Part shown: positions 46,290-54,450 of the stretch, one piece after another | Numbering within the stretch: the stretch's first letter is position 1 | Layout: each line of letters begins with the position of its first letter | Source of the DNA: Winogradskyella forsetii | GTDB taxonomy: Bacteria > Bacteroidota > Bacteroidia > Flavobacteriales > Flavobacteriaceae | Direction of reading: 5' to 3' | DNA length: 64,000 bases | Assembly (NCBI RefSeq): GCF_013394595.1 | Contig: NZ_CP053348.1 | Coordinates: forward strand, 2,134,001 to 2,198,000 | Notes under the pieces: generated by a model | What the model was told of the DNA's origin: nothing | Seen by the model: only the letters and a program-made list of their open reading frames with translations | Databases searched by the model: none | Made by a program: the position numbers and the translations under genes

Positions 46290-46472
46290 GCTAAACTAGA
46301 CATTCCAGGTATCCAAATTCGAGAGTGCGAATTGTGTCGCTATGTAGGATATTCAAGAAAAAAGATTAACAAAAAAGATGTTCGATTAAGTTTATTCTGT
46401 AAATTTAAAAAGGAATCAACGGAATCGGAAAGTGCAATAAATTGTGAATATTTTAGAACAAAAAAACACTAA
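46290..46472 (+). pseudogene. 3' fragment of a cysteine-containing cassette gene
   Basis: From the IS end, one frame runs open for 60 codons to TAA at 46470: it includes CELCRYVG and later two cysteines (FCKF, NCEYF), the look of a zinc-binding protein. The 5' part was lost with the cassette head at the IS. Its cassette end is intact (site 34). Confidence 0.55.
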
Positions 46473-46476
46473 TGCC

Positions 46477-46602
46477 AACACCGTATATAATTTATTGCTG
46501 GCTTCTTGCCTACTTACGAAAGTCCTCGCGGACTTTCTTTGTCCGTAATTATTTACTAAATTAGTTGCTTGAAACACGCAACAAACCATATACAATAACG
46601 TT
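46477..46602 (+). repeat. attC-like site 34
   Basis: Stem GTATATAATTTATTGC; hairpin GAAAGTCC/GGACTTTC. The head of the cassette to its left is lost. Next head GTTGTGCACT. Confidence 0.87.
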
Positions 46603-46645
46603 GTGCACTATTTGAGAAAACCGTTACGCCGAATTGAAAACAGTT

Positions 46646-47062
46646 ATGAAATTAACAAATGAACAGTTTACAGAAGTTGCTTTTATTTTCGAAAAGGAGA
46701 ACGGAAATTCTCACTCGGAATTTGAAAAAGGAATAATTTCGGAATCTAAACTGACCGAATACAAACCGACTGAATTGGAAAAAATAATAGTCGACGGACT
46801 GAACTCTGGAATTTATAAAAACGAGGACGAACGAGTTAGTGGATATTGGAGCTTATCAAAAATCGGAAATCGGAATTTAATAGAGGAATATAAAAAGTGG
46901 TTGCGAACGGAAGTGGAAAACGAAAATGGAATTGCAGTTTTTCAAATATTAATCGGACTTGACCGACTTGACGAACCTGTGTTTAACAAAAACCGAACTG
47001 GACAAGGAGTTGACGAAACGGAATTGAATATAAGAGATGCTAAACAGTATCTGAAAAAATAA
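46646..47062 (+). CDS. unrecognised 138-residue protein
   Basis: A soluble helical protein; GYWSLSKIGNRNLIEEYKKWL is suggestive of a HEAT-like or DUF-type helical repeat, but no family is certain. ATG 46646 is chosen over the TTG at 46634. Cassette ends GTTGTGCACT/AGTGCACAAC match exactly. Confidence 0.58.
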   Translation: MKLTNEQFTEVAFIFEKENGNSHSEFEKGIISESKLTEYKPTELEKIIVDGLNSGIYKNEDERVSGYWSLSKIGNRNLIEEYKKWLRTEVENENGIAVFQILIGLDRLDEPVFNKNRTGQGVDETELNIRDAKQYLKK

Positions 47063-47073
47063 AAACAGTGCAC

Positions 47074-47196
47074 AACACCGTGTATAACTAATTGCTTGGT
47101 CTGTGTATACTCGGAAAATTCTCCGAATTTTCCTCTGGTTCGTTTTCTTTTATTATTTTAGACCTAACCAACGCAACTAGCCATACACAACACGTT
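47074..47196 (+). repeat. attC-like site 35
   Basis: Stem GTGTATAACTAATTGC with right arm GCAACTAGCCATACAC (three A/C mismatches). Next head GTTCTACACC, where the fourth base is C rather than G. Confidence 0.87.
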
Positions 47197-47245
47197 CTAC
47201 ACCATTTAAAACAAACATCGTGCATAACAAAATATTAAGCTAAAT

Positions 47246-48262
47246 ATGAGAATAAGTCAATTTCAAAAATATTCTCAAAGAGAAAATACGGTAACTAACA
47301 ATATTTTATTAATGCTTTCAAGGCTAAATGATTTGAAAGTGGAATACTATAAAAGCATAATCGAAAAATTATCTGATGGAGGACAATCTTACGAGCCACA
47401 AGCGAATTTTTCACAACAAGTAGGTTCTAAACGTGGAATAATTGATGGATTTATTGAAGTTAAAGCATCTAAAATAGTTATTGAAACTAAATTATCGCAA
47501 CGAGAGCTAATAAAAAAACTAACCAAATATGGAGATGTTTTTAAGAAAGGAGTTCAAAACCAGTTATGGCATTTGAGTTCCAATTGCTATTCAGATGAAG
47601 ATGTTGAATTAATAAATAACAAATTAAAACAAGAATACCCAGAAACAACTATCGAGTTTAATAATTTGCTGTTTCTGAATCTAATCGAAAATTTAGAGGA
47701 AATTTACGAAGAGAACGTTCACGACTATGAATTAAAATTGCTCTATGAAGACTTTAGAGATTACTGTTATGAGGCAAGGTTAGTAAATGATAGTGCTTAT
47801 AAGTTATTATTTGTGCCAACAGGTTTTTCATACCAATGGAATAAAAGACACAAAATGTACTTTTGCCCAACAACTTGGCATAAACAAGATTTTACATATT
47901 TTGGACTTTATAAATCTAAATCTGTTCGGTCTATATCAAAGGTAGAAAACATCATAGAAGCAAATTTTGATTTTCCGAATAATAATCTTGATATAATTTC
48001 AAAAAACTACACGGAAAGGCAAAAAGAGAGGTTGAATTTAGCACTATTGGATTATGGGGAATCACAATCAGGTTTAAAATATTACATACTTCCAGAAGAA
48101 GAGTTTTATGTGATAGACTTTAAAAAGGAATCGAAGGGTGGAATTCAAGGTTTCCGTTACAAGGATTTGAGACATTTCATCAAAGAAGAAAATTTTGTGC
48201 ATCTTGAAAATCAAAATACAGAGCAAATTGCTGAAATTTTGAATAGAAAAGTTTGGAGATAA
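47246..48262 (+). CDS. PD-(D/E)XK nuclease-like protein
   Basis: A 338-residue protein with RGIIDGFIEVKASKIVIETK (about residues 62-81), an aspartate followed by E-x-K as in PD-(D/E)XK nucleases, then a helical region. The second half is unassigned. Such stand-alone proteins are common in defence loci; the role here is inferred. Cassette ends GTTCTACACC/GGTGTAGAAC match, including the unusual C/G. Confidence 0.68.
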   Translation: MRISQFQKYSQRENTVTNNILLMLSRLNDLKVEYYKSIIEKLSDGGQSYEPQANFSQQVGSKRGIIDGFIEVKASKIVIETKLSQRELIKKLTKYGDVFKKGVQNQLWHLSSNCYSDEDVELINNKLKQEYPETTIEFNNLLFLNLIENLEEIYEENVHDYELKLLYEDFRDYCYEARLVNDSAYKLLFVPTGFSYQWNKRHKMYFCPTTWHKQDFTYFGLYKSKSVRSISKVENIIEANFDFPNNNLDIISKNYTERQKERLNLALLDYGESQSGLKYYILPEEEFYVIDFKKESKGGIQGFRYKDLRHFIKEENFVHLENQNTEQIAEILNRKVWR

Positions 48263-48284
48263 ACATCGCGGAAAAACGGTGTAG

Positions 48285-48475
48285 AACAATGTATATAAAA
48301 AATAGCGCGAGCAGTTGCAAACAGAAAGGTACGGGCACTTTTTCGAGGTCGCCAAATTTTTAAATTTGGCTATTTAGTAAAAGAAGGATAAATAGAAAAA
48401 TTTAAAAATTCGGCTTGTGTTGAATCAAAAAGTAATTGCCTGTTTTCAGCGCTACTTTTCATATACGGAGCCGTT
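48285..48475 (+). repeat. attC-like site 36 (long form)
   Basis: 191 bp; stem GTATATAAAAAATAGCGC/GCGCTACTTTTCATATAC, longer at the inner end by a compensated GCGC. Central GCCAAATTTTTAAATTTGGC as in site 16. Next head GTTGTGCGC. Confidence 0.87.
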
Positions 48476-48493
48476 GTGCGCAAGCTGAAAAAA

Positions 48494-49093
48494 ATGAACC
48501 GACTAACATTCATAATACTGATTTTCGGACTTTTAAGTTGTAATAGTGGAAATCAAAAAAAAGATAAAATGGAATCACAAATTGCGGATTTGGAAACTCT
48601 AGCATTTGACGGAATAAGTATTGATTTTCAATTTAATGAGGACAAACCGACTTTCGGAGATTTATTTCTAATTGTTGGCTTTGAAAACCCAAATTTCATT
48701 CCGAACAGCAGAGAATTTGAAAAACTAGCTGAATTAGGTTTTGAACAAACCGATGACTATTTCGGAATCAAAAACGAAACGGATATTGGAAGTGACGTAA
48801 AGCTTTGGTTATTTCCTATAATAAATGGAGAAGAAGTTTATCACAATGACGGACCTTTTGATGCGCTTAGAGTTTCGTATGTAGTAATTAGAAATGACGA
48901 AAAAACAGCTGACCTTTTTGAAAATACATTTAATTCAATAAAATCAAACTTAAATGTTACACCAACGTTTGACGGAAAACGAATTGACAATTTTGGAGAA
49001 ATAAAGGAATTAATAAACAAAACCATTGAATACTGTAAAGAAGAATTAAAAGTAGAACCTGGTTCTGATAAAGCTTTGCAACTAGATTGGTAA
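48494..49093 (+). CDS. lipoprotein of unknown function
   Basis: A 199-residue lipoprotein: MNRLTFIILIFGLLSC gives the lipobox cysteine at 16. The mature part has a conserved-looking WLFPIINGEEVYHNDGPFDAL segment. The ATG at 48494 is preferred over 48476, which overlaps the head. Cassette ends GTTGTGCGC/GCGCACAAC match. Confidence 0.65.
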   Translation: MNRLTFIILIFGLLSCNSGNQKKDKMESQIADLETLAFDGISIDFQFNEDKPTFGDLFLIVGFENPNFIPNSREFEKLAELGFEQTDDYFGIKNETDIGSDVKLWLFPIINGEEVYHNDGPFDALRVSYVVIRNDEKTADLFENTFNSIKSNLNVTPTFDGKRIDNFGEIKELINKTIEYCKEELKVEPGSDKALQLDW

Positions 49094-49107
49094 CAAAGCC
49101 AGCGCAC

Positions 49108-49234
49108 AACAACGTGTATAATTAATTGCTTTGGTAAGTGCTTATCTGGAAAATTCCTTCGGAATTTTCTCGCATTCGTTTTTGTTTACTAAATTAGTGG
49201 CTTAAACACGCAACTAACCATACACACAACCGTT
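49108..49234 (+). repeat. attC-like site 37
   Basis: Standard stem GTGTATAATTAATTGC, hairpin GGAAAATTCC/GGAATTTTC. Next head GTTGTACACA. Confidence 0.88.
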
Positions 49235-49271
49235 GTACACAATTTAAGAAAATCCGCACTAAAATTGAGAA

Positions 49272-49937
49272 ATGAACAAATTTGACAAAATTGGAATTGG
49301 ATTAATTATAATAGGATTTTTAATTCCATTTTTTGTTTTTATGGGAGGAATAATTGGTGTTCCACTTTTTGTTATCGGAGCAATTACTCTTTCGTTCGGA
49401 ACACTAAAACTGAAACAAAAGCTAATCTGGATTTTAACACCATTAATTTTATATTATCCAATATCTAAAGCCTATTATGAAATCGCATTCTATTTTGCAG
49501 ATATTCAAAAAGTTGACTTAATTCTACCTGCTGACTTTAAAGGAACAGCAATAATTATTGACAACTCTGATTTCGGACAGACATTTGAAAAAATTAATAG
49601 ACGTGAGCAAATCATATTTGACGAAAATGGAATTGCTTTTTATCCAACTGAATTGGAATTACAAAGCTCTCGATTTAGAGTTTTTACCAAGAAAAAAAAT
49701 GGAGAATTAAAAAGAATCTTGTTGAGTTCTAAAAGTTCTGACAAGACAACACTTCTCGCTTATGGAGAAAGTAGTTTTGAAAAGACAATCGAATCTGAAA
49801 ACAAACATATTCCTTATGATTTTGTTAGAATTGGAGAAAATTTCACAGAACAGAGTAATTCAGAAAAAAGGTGTGAATTAATTGAATTAATAAAAAAAGG
49901 AGAATTAAAAACTGTGTACAACAACGTGTATAATTAA
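49272..49937 (+). CDS. membrane protein, ends inside the site
   Basis: A 221-residue protein with three N-terminal membrane spans (about 8-28, 30-48 and 53-73) and a soluble C-terminal domain. The reading frame enters the next site and stops at TAA within GTGTATAATTAA, so the last six residues come from the site. Function unknown. Cassette ends GTTGTACACA/TGTGTACAAC match. Confidence 0.62.
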   Translation: MNKFDKIGIGLIIIGFLIPFFVFMGGIIGVPLFVIGAITLSFGTLKLKQKLIWILTPLILYYPISKAYYEIAFYFADIQKVDLILPADFKGTAIIIDNSDFGQTFEKINRREQIIFDENGIAFYPTELELQSSRFRVFTKKKNGELKRILLSSKSSDKTTLLAYGESSFEKTIESENKHIPYDFVRIGENFTEQSNSEKRCELIELIKKGELKTVYNNVYN

Positions 49938-50046
49938 TTGCTTTGGTCGTTGCCTATTTGGAAAATTCCTTCGGAATTTTCTCGCGTTCGTTTTTGTTTA
50001 CTAAATTAGTTGCTGAAACACGCAACTAACCATACACAAACACGTT
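49920..50046 (+). repeat. attC-like site 38
   Basis: Standard stem and hairpin. It begins inside the coding frame of the preceding gene. Next head GTTGTAGTGC. Confidence 0.88.
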
Positions 50047-50067
50047 GTAGTGCATTTGAGGAAACCG

Positions 50068-50688
50068 ATGAAAAGAATATTATTAATAATAACATTAGTT
50101 CTGATTTCGAGCTGTAAATCAGAAAACAAAAATGACAAAAGTCTGACAACTGAACGTCAAGAACCGATTTCGGAAATTCCACAAGTCAACGACCAATTTC
50201 AAGCTTTTATTGACCAATTTCCGACAAGAACTCTTCCAATAAAAATAAATGGTTGTACAGATGAAATTCTTGACTTACCAAAATTAGATATTAAATTAAG
50301 TTCTGAATATTCCAAAGATGCTGAATATGAACATATTTACGGAATAATTCCTGCCAATGGCAACTATATTGCGACAATCACTCTTGGTGAAGCTGATTGT
50401 TTTGTTCCAATTCTGAACACTTACAAATTGAACGGTAAAATAATAGACTCAAAACCGATTAACATTGGATATTGTGGATTTGACCCTTGTTACGAATGTG
50501 TTGAAAATATGACAATCGATTCTGAATACCGAATTTATGTTTTGGATACAATAAAAACATCTGACTGTGATGATAATTTTAATGCAATCGCTGGAACTGA
50601 AAAAATTAAAGTGGTTTACAAAGAAGGAAAACTAACTGAAAAAGGAGTTATAGAATTGACAAAGGAAATTGAGAAAAATATTAAATAA
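50068..50688 (+). CDS. lipoprotein of unknown function
   Basis: A 206-residue lipoprotein (MKRILLIITLVLISSC, cysteine at 16) with a cysteine-rich middle (DPCYECVENM). ATG 50068 is preferred over the head-overlapping start at 50050. Last gene of the array; its tail GCACTACAAC matches head GTTGTAGTGC. Confidence 0.65.
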   Translation: MKRILLIITLVLISSCKSENKNDKSLTTERQEPISEIPQVNDQFQAFIDQFPTRTLPIKINGCTDEILDLPKLDIKLSSEYSKDAEYEHIYGIIPANGNYIATITLGEADCFVPILNTYKLNGKIIDSKPINIGYCGFDPCYECVENMTIDSEYRIYVLDTIKTSDCDDNFNAIAGTEKIKVVYKEGKLTEKGVIELTKEIEKNIK

Positions 50689-50699
50689 AAACGCACTAC

Positions 50700-50818
50700 A
50701 ACAAAGTATAATTAATTGATTTGGTCGTTGCCTATTTGGAAAATTCCTTCGGAATTTTCTCTGGCAAGTATTTGTTTATTAAATTAGTTGCTACACACGC
50801 AACTAATCATATAATGTT
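50700..50818 (+). repeat. attC-like site 39, degenerate, end of array
   Basis: The left stem is altered (AACAAAGTATAATTAATTG) and the right end is shortened to CATATAATGTT, lacking the usual ACACAAACACG. No matching cassette tail follows. This marks the right boundary of the array. Confidence 0.75.
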
Positions 50819-50856
50819 GTAAACAATCATTACAGGGGGCAGAAAAAGTAAAACAG

Positions 50857-51993
50857 ATGACTATCGAAAAAATAAAATTACTCAGAAAAGAACTCCATAG
50901 ATATCCTGAATTGTCAGGGCAAGAGACAGAAACAGCCAGACGGATTAAGAAATTCATTGAAAAGCATCATAATACCAAAATCATTGAAAATATTGGAGGA
51001 AATGGATTAGCAGTTATTTATGAGTTTTCAAATAATGGTCCTACTATTGTAATCCGTTGTGAATTAGATGCGCTTCCCATTGAAGAAGTAAATAGTTTTG
51101 AGCACTGTTCTCTTAACAGTGGTATATCCCATAAATGTGGTCACGATGGTCATATGGCTATTGTGGCCGGACTTGTTTTTTGGTTAAAAAAGCAGGATTT
51201 TAAGAAAGGAAAAGTGGCATTGCTTTTTCAACCAGCTGAAGAAACAGGTACCGGTGCACCTGATGTTTTATCTGATTATAGGTTTAATGAATTACATCCG
51301 GATTATATATTTGCATTGCACAATATTCCCAGTCAGCCCCTTCATTCTATTATAACTATTAACGGTGATTTTTCTTCCACAGTACAGAGTGTTGCTATTC
51401 ATCTGCAAGGTAAAGAATCGCATTCTGCTGAACCCGAGCATGGAGTGAATCCGGCATTGTGCATTGCTGAGCTCATACAAAAATTTGAAAAGCTAAATAA
51501 CAATGATCCTACTAAAGAAGATTTCAGGCTATGTGTGCCCATTTATTCCAGCATGGGAGTTAAATCCTATGGTATTTCTGCAGGATTTGGCGAAATACAT
51601 TATACTTTAAGAACCAAAAGTATAGAGAAAATGGAACGACTAAAGCAGAACGTAGAAAGCCTTCTAATAGACGTTTGTCCAAAACACAAATTGCCACACA
51701 CAACATCGTGGTTTGATTATTTTCCCGCCGTAGTTAATGACGGGTTCTGTAACCAAGTTATTAAAGAGACAGCTAAAAATAGCAACTTTGATATAATTAA
51801 GAAAAGTATGGCATTTAAATTTGGAGAAGATTTTGGTTGGTTTTCTGAAAAATACAAGGGAGCCATGTTTGGTATAGGAGCCGGAATAGAATCCCCTGCG
51901 CTACATCAAGCCAACTATGACTTCCCCGATGAAATCATAGAAACGGGAATGACTATGTTTAAAGGAATAATTGAAAGGATATTAACACATTAA
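50857..51993 (+). CDS. M20-family amidohydrolase
   Basis: A 378-residue metal-dependent amidohydrolase/aminoacylase of the M20 (hippurate hydrolase-like) family: RKELHRYPELSG at the start, GHDGHM near 93-98, FQPAEETGTGAPDVL near 126-140 and a conserved HSAEPE. It removes N-acyl groups from amino acids. It lies 16 bases before a PLP enzyme gene and probably shares its transcript. Confidence 0.85.
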   Translation: MTIEKIKLLRKELHRYPELSGQETETARRIKKFIEKHHNTKIIENIGGNGLAVIYEFSNNGPTIVIRCELDALPIEEVNSFEHCSLNSGISHKCGHDGHMAIVAGLVFWLKKQDFKKGKVALLFQPAEETGTGAPDVLSDYRFNELHPDYIFALHNIPSQPLHSIITINGDFSSTVQSVAIHLQGKESHSAEPEHGVNPALCIAELIQKFEKLNNNDPTKEDFRLCVPIYSSMGVKSYGISAGFGEIHYTLRTKSIEKMERLKQNVESLLIDVCPKHKLPHTTSWFDYFPAVVNDGFCNQVIKETAKNSNFDIIKKSMAFKFGEDFGWFSEKYKGAMFGIGAGIESPALHQANYDFPDEIIETGMTMFKGIIERILTH

Positions 51994-52009
51994 AAATAAA
52001 AACAGCAAA

Positions 52010-53185
52010 ATGAAGAATAAGAAACAAGGAACAAAAGCGGTATGGGGAGGACAAAAGGAATTATTTTATCAAGGCGCAACCCAGGTGCCTATTGTAAATA
52101 GTGTAACATTTGGATATGACAATGTAGATGATTGGTTTGATGTGGCCATTGGAAAAAAAGAAGGTCATATTTATAGTAGAAACACCAATCCAACAGTAGC
52201 GGTTTTCGAAGAAAAAGTAAGAGTTCTTGAAAATGCCGAAGCAGCTACCAGCTTTTCAACAGGAATGGCAGCGATAAGTAACACCTTGTCAACTTTTTTA
52301 TCCCAAGGAGATAGGGTTGTTTCTATCAAAGACACCTATGGTGGAACAAGTATTATATTTTTAGAATTTCTTCCTAAAAATGGAATTGAAGTGAACCTTT
52401 GCGAGACCACAAATCATGAAGAAATTGAAGCAGAGGTAAAAAAAGGTTGCAAATTGCTATATCTGGAAACACCTACAAATCCAACCTTAAAAATATTGGA
52501 TTTAAAAAGACTCATTAAATCTGCACACGAATCAGGAGCATTGGTTGTTGTAGACAACACATTTGCTACCCCTATCAATCAAAACCCTTTGGAGCTTGGC
52601 GCTGATATTGTTCTTCATAGTGCTACAAAATATCTGGGAGGTCATTCTGATGCAATGGGTGGAATCGTCTGTGGTAATAAAGTTTTAATACAACAAATAT
52701 TCCATTATCGGGAAATCAACGGAGCTAGCTTGCATGCAAATACGGCCTACATGTTATTGAGGGGAATTCAAACGTTAGAATTAAGAGTTCTACGACAAAA
52801 TGAAAATGCGCTTAAGTTGGCTGAACATTTGGAAAGACATGAAAAAATTGAACAAGTTTTTTATCCAGGTCTAGAATCACATCCTGGACACAAAATCGCA
52901 TCGGAGCAAATGACAGGATTTGGAGGGGTATTTGCATTTTCTGTTAAAGGAGATTTTGACAAGGTTAAAGTATTCCTGAATGGTTTGGAGCTGGCTCATT
53001 TAGCAGCAAGTTTGGGTTCAGTAAGCACATTGATAGGTCCCCCAAAAGTAACAAGTCATGTTGAAGCTACTGTTGAAGAAAGAAAACAGTTGGGTATTCC
53101 TGAAAACTTAATACGCTGTGCGGTGGGGATAGAAAATTTAGAAGATATTATTGCTGATTTTGACCAAGCACTTTTAAAAGTCTAG
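52010..53185 (+). CDS. Cys/Met-metabolism PLP-dependent enzyme
   Basis: A 391-residue enzyme of the cystathionine gamma-synthase/lyase and methionine gamma-lyase family: SRNTNPTVAVFEEKV, SFSTGMAAISNTL, the PLP lysine in SATKYLGGHSD (Lys207) and the C-terminal IRCAVGIENLEDI. The exact reaction (synthase, gamma-lyase or sulfhydrylase) cannot be told. Pairing with an acyl-amino-acid hydrolase suggests sulfur amino acid salvage. Confidence 0.88.
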   Translation: MKNKKQGTKAVWGGQKELFYQGATQVPIVNSVTFGYDNVDDWFDVAIGKKEGHIYSRNTNPTVAVFEEKVRVLENAEAATSFSTGMAAISNTLSTFLSQGDRVVSIKDTYGGTSIIFLEFLPKNGIEVNLCETTNHEEIEAEVKKGCKLLYLETPTNPTLKILDLKRLIKSAHESGALVVVDNTFATPINQNPLELGADIVLHSATKYLGGHSDAMGGIVCGNKVLIQQIFHYREINGASLHANTAYMLLRGIQTLELRVLRQNENALKLAEHLERHEKIEQVFYPGLESHPGHKIASEQMTGFGGVFAFSVKGDFDKVKVFLNGLELAHLAASLGSVSTLIGPPKVTSHVEATVEERKQLGIPENLIRCAVGIENLEDIIADFDQALLKV

Positions 53186-53495
53186 TCAGTAACCAATTAA
53201 ACAATATTCAAACGATGACAACCTTTTTACAAGCCCAGAATTTGGTTTAGGTAGATTAAAATGCGGAACAAGCCTAAGAATGGATGAAAATATAATAAGA
53301 AATGTAATTGACTATTGAAAATATTACTGTTTACGATACACCATATAAATCAGTTGGAGTTCATTGGTTTACGAGAGTTTGATTCTGGCTTCAGCATTAT
53401 TGTCGATGGACAAGTATGAAGCCAGAAAACCCTACCGATTTATATTCTAACTGGTGTCAATCATTTAGAAAGGCCTCATAAAAAGTTTAAAAATT
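53186..53495 (+). other. gene-poor stretch
   Basis: No gene is supported. Short coding-like pieces with frequent stops suggest decayed sequence, but no parent family was recognised. Confidence 0.4.
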
Positions 53496-53915
53496 ATGTC
53501 ATTATTACTTTTGATTATTGGAGCAGCTTTAAGTCTTGCCTTTTTATTAAAGGTTGAATTTACCAAAGGATTTGAGGTATAAATTAAAAGAGAATACCAT
53601 AACCAATTTGGTCCTTTGTCCATAAGTATTGAACTATTAATTGCAAGTTATTACTGATTTATAGGGCATCAAAAGACAAATTTTACTTTGGCTCTTTTTG
53701 GATTTACGGCTTTGCTAGATCTTCTTTTTAACCAAATAGGTCTTTTCAATAGCATAGTACCACTGTACGGAACAATTATTTTATCCATTTGTGCTCTGTT
53801 ATGTCTATGGCTAGCATGTACAAACACATTTAGATTAAAACGTTTATCTCCTTTGGCAGCTATAATAAGTGTTGTCCTTTAGGTTTTAGTTGAACTGTTC
53901 TTTAATTACCAATAA
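53496..53915 (+). pseudogene. small membrane protein gene with three in-frame stops
   Basis: From ATG 53496 one reading frame codes a hydrophobic protein of about 139 residues with four likely membrane spans, interrupted by TAA (53580), a TGA near 53655 and TAG (53880), with no frameshift. The longest open piece is 53688-53882. It looks like a decayed four-span membrane protein gene. Confidence 0.6.
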
Positions 53916-53929
53916 TAAACATTTGCCAT

Positions 53930-54085
53930 TTGGACATGACAAGCACATTCATAATAAACATCAATTACTGATTTCCTAGTGTCAATACCGTAAATTTCTC
54001 TATATTTATTTATATGAACTGATTTTTGGAAAGAAAGAGCTATTACTGTTTCAATTCTTCGACTGCACTCAGCAAAGGCTAAAAT
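53930..54085 (-). pseudogene. possible fragment of a decayed gene
   Basis: Read on the - strand, about 50 codons run without stop and end WYYVNAMQ-like, with KYREIYGIDTRK in the middle. Composition looks protein-like, but there is no start and no recognised family. Confidence 0.3.
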
Positions 54086-54271
54086 AGAGATCTAAAAGCC
54101 TCAAAACTACTGGCATACAGGGAACTGAATAAAATAAAAGCAAAAAAAACAGAGAGGATTATTTACAAAGCTTCGGGAATATCGAGATTGAAGTCTCACC
54201 GTTTGTTGTAACCTTAATTATCTCTTTTATTCTTTGATTTATGCTTAAATTTAATGAATTGTAAACTTAAG

Positions 54272-54382
54272 CCATGTATAATTAATTGCTTTGGCTAGTG
54301 CCTATCTAGAAAATCCTTAATGCCCAAAAGCTCAGGGTTTTTTCAAATCAGTTTTTGTCTGGAAAGGTTCGTGACGAAACAC
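54272..54382 (+). repeat. relic of an attC-like site
   Basis: CATGTATAATTAATTGC followed by TTGGCTAGTGCCTAT closely follows the left half of standard sites; the right half (TTTTTGTCTGGAAAGG, ACACGCTACA) is badly worn. No AAC/GTT pair or cassette head is left. Confidence 0.6.
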
Positions 54383-54450
54383 GCTACAGCTAAATAACAA
54401 AAACCTTAGAAACAATTGAACTTGCAAAAAACTCACTAAAAAATGTAGGC

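Noticed and set aside
2071..50818. CRISPR array
   Set aside because: Repeats are 120-190 bp, imperfect and separated by genes of 0.35-8.5 kb, not short unique spacers; no cas genes.
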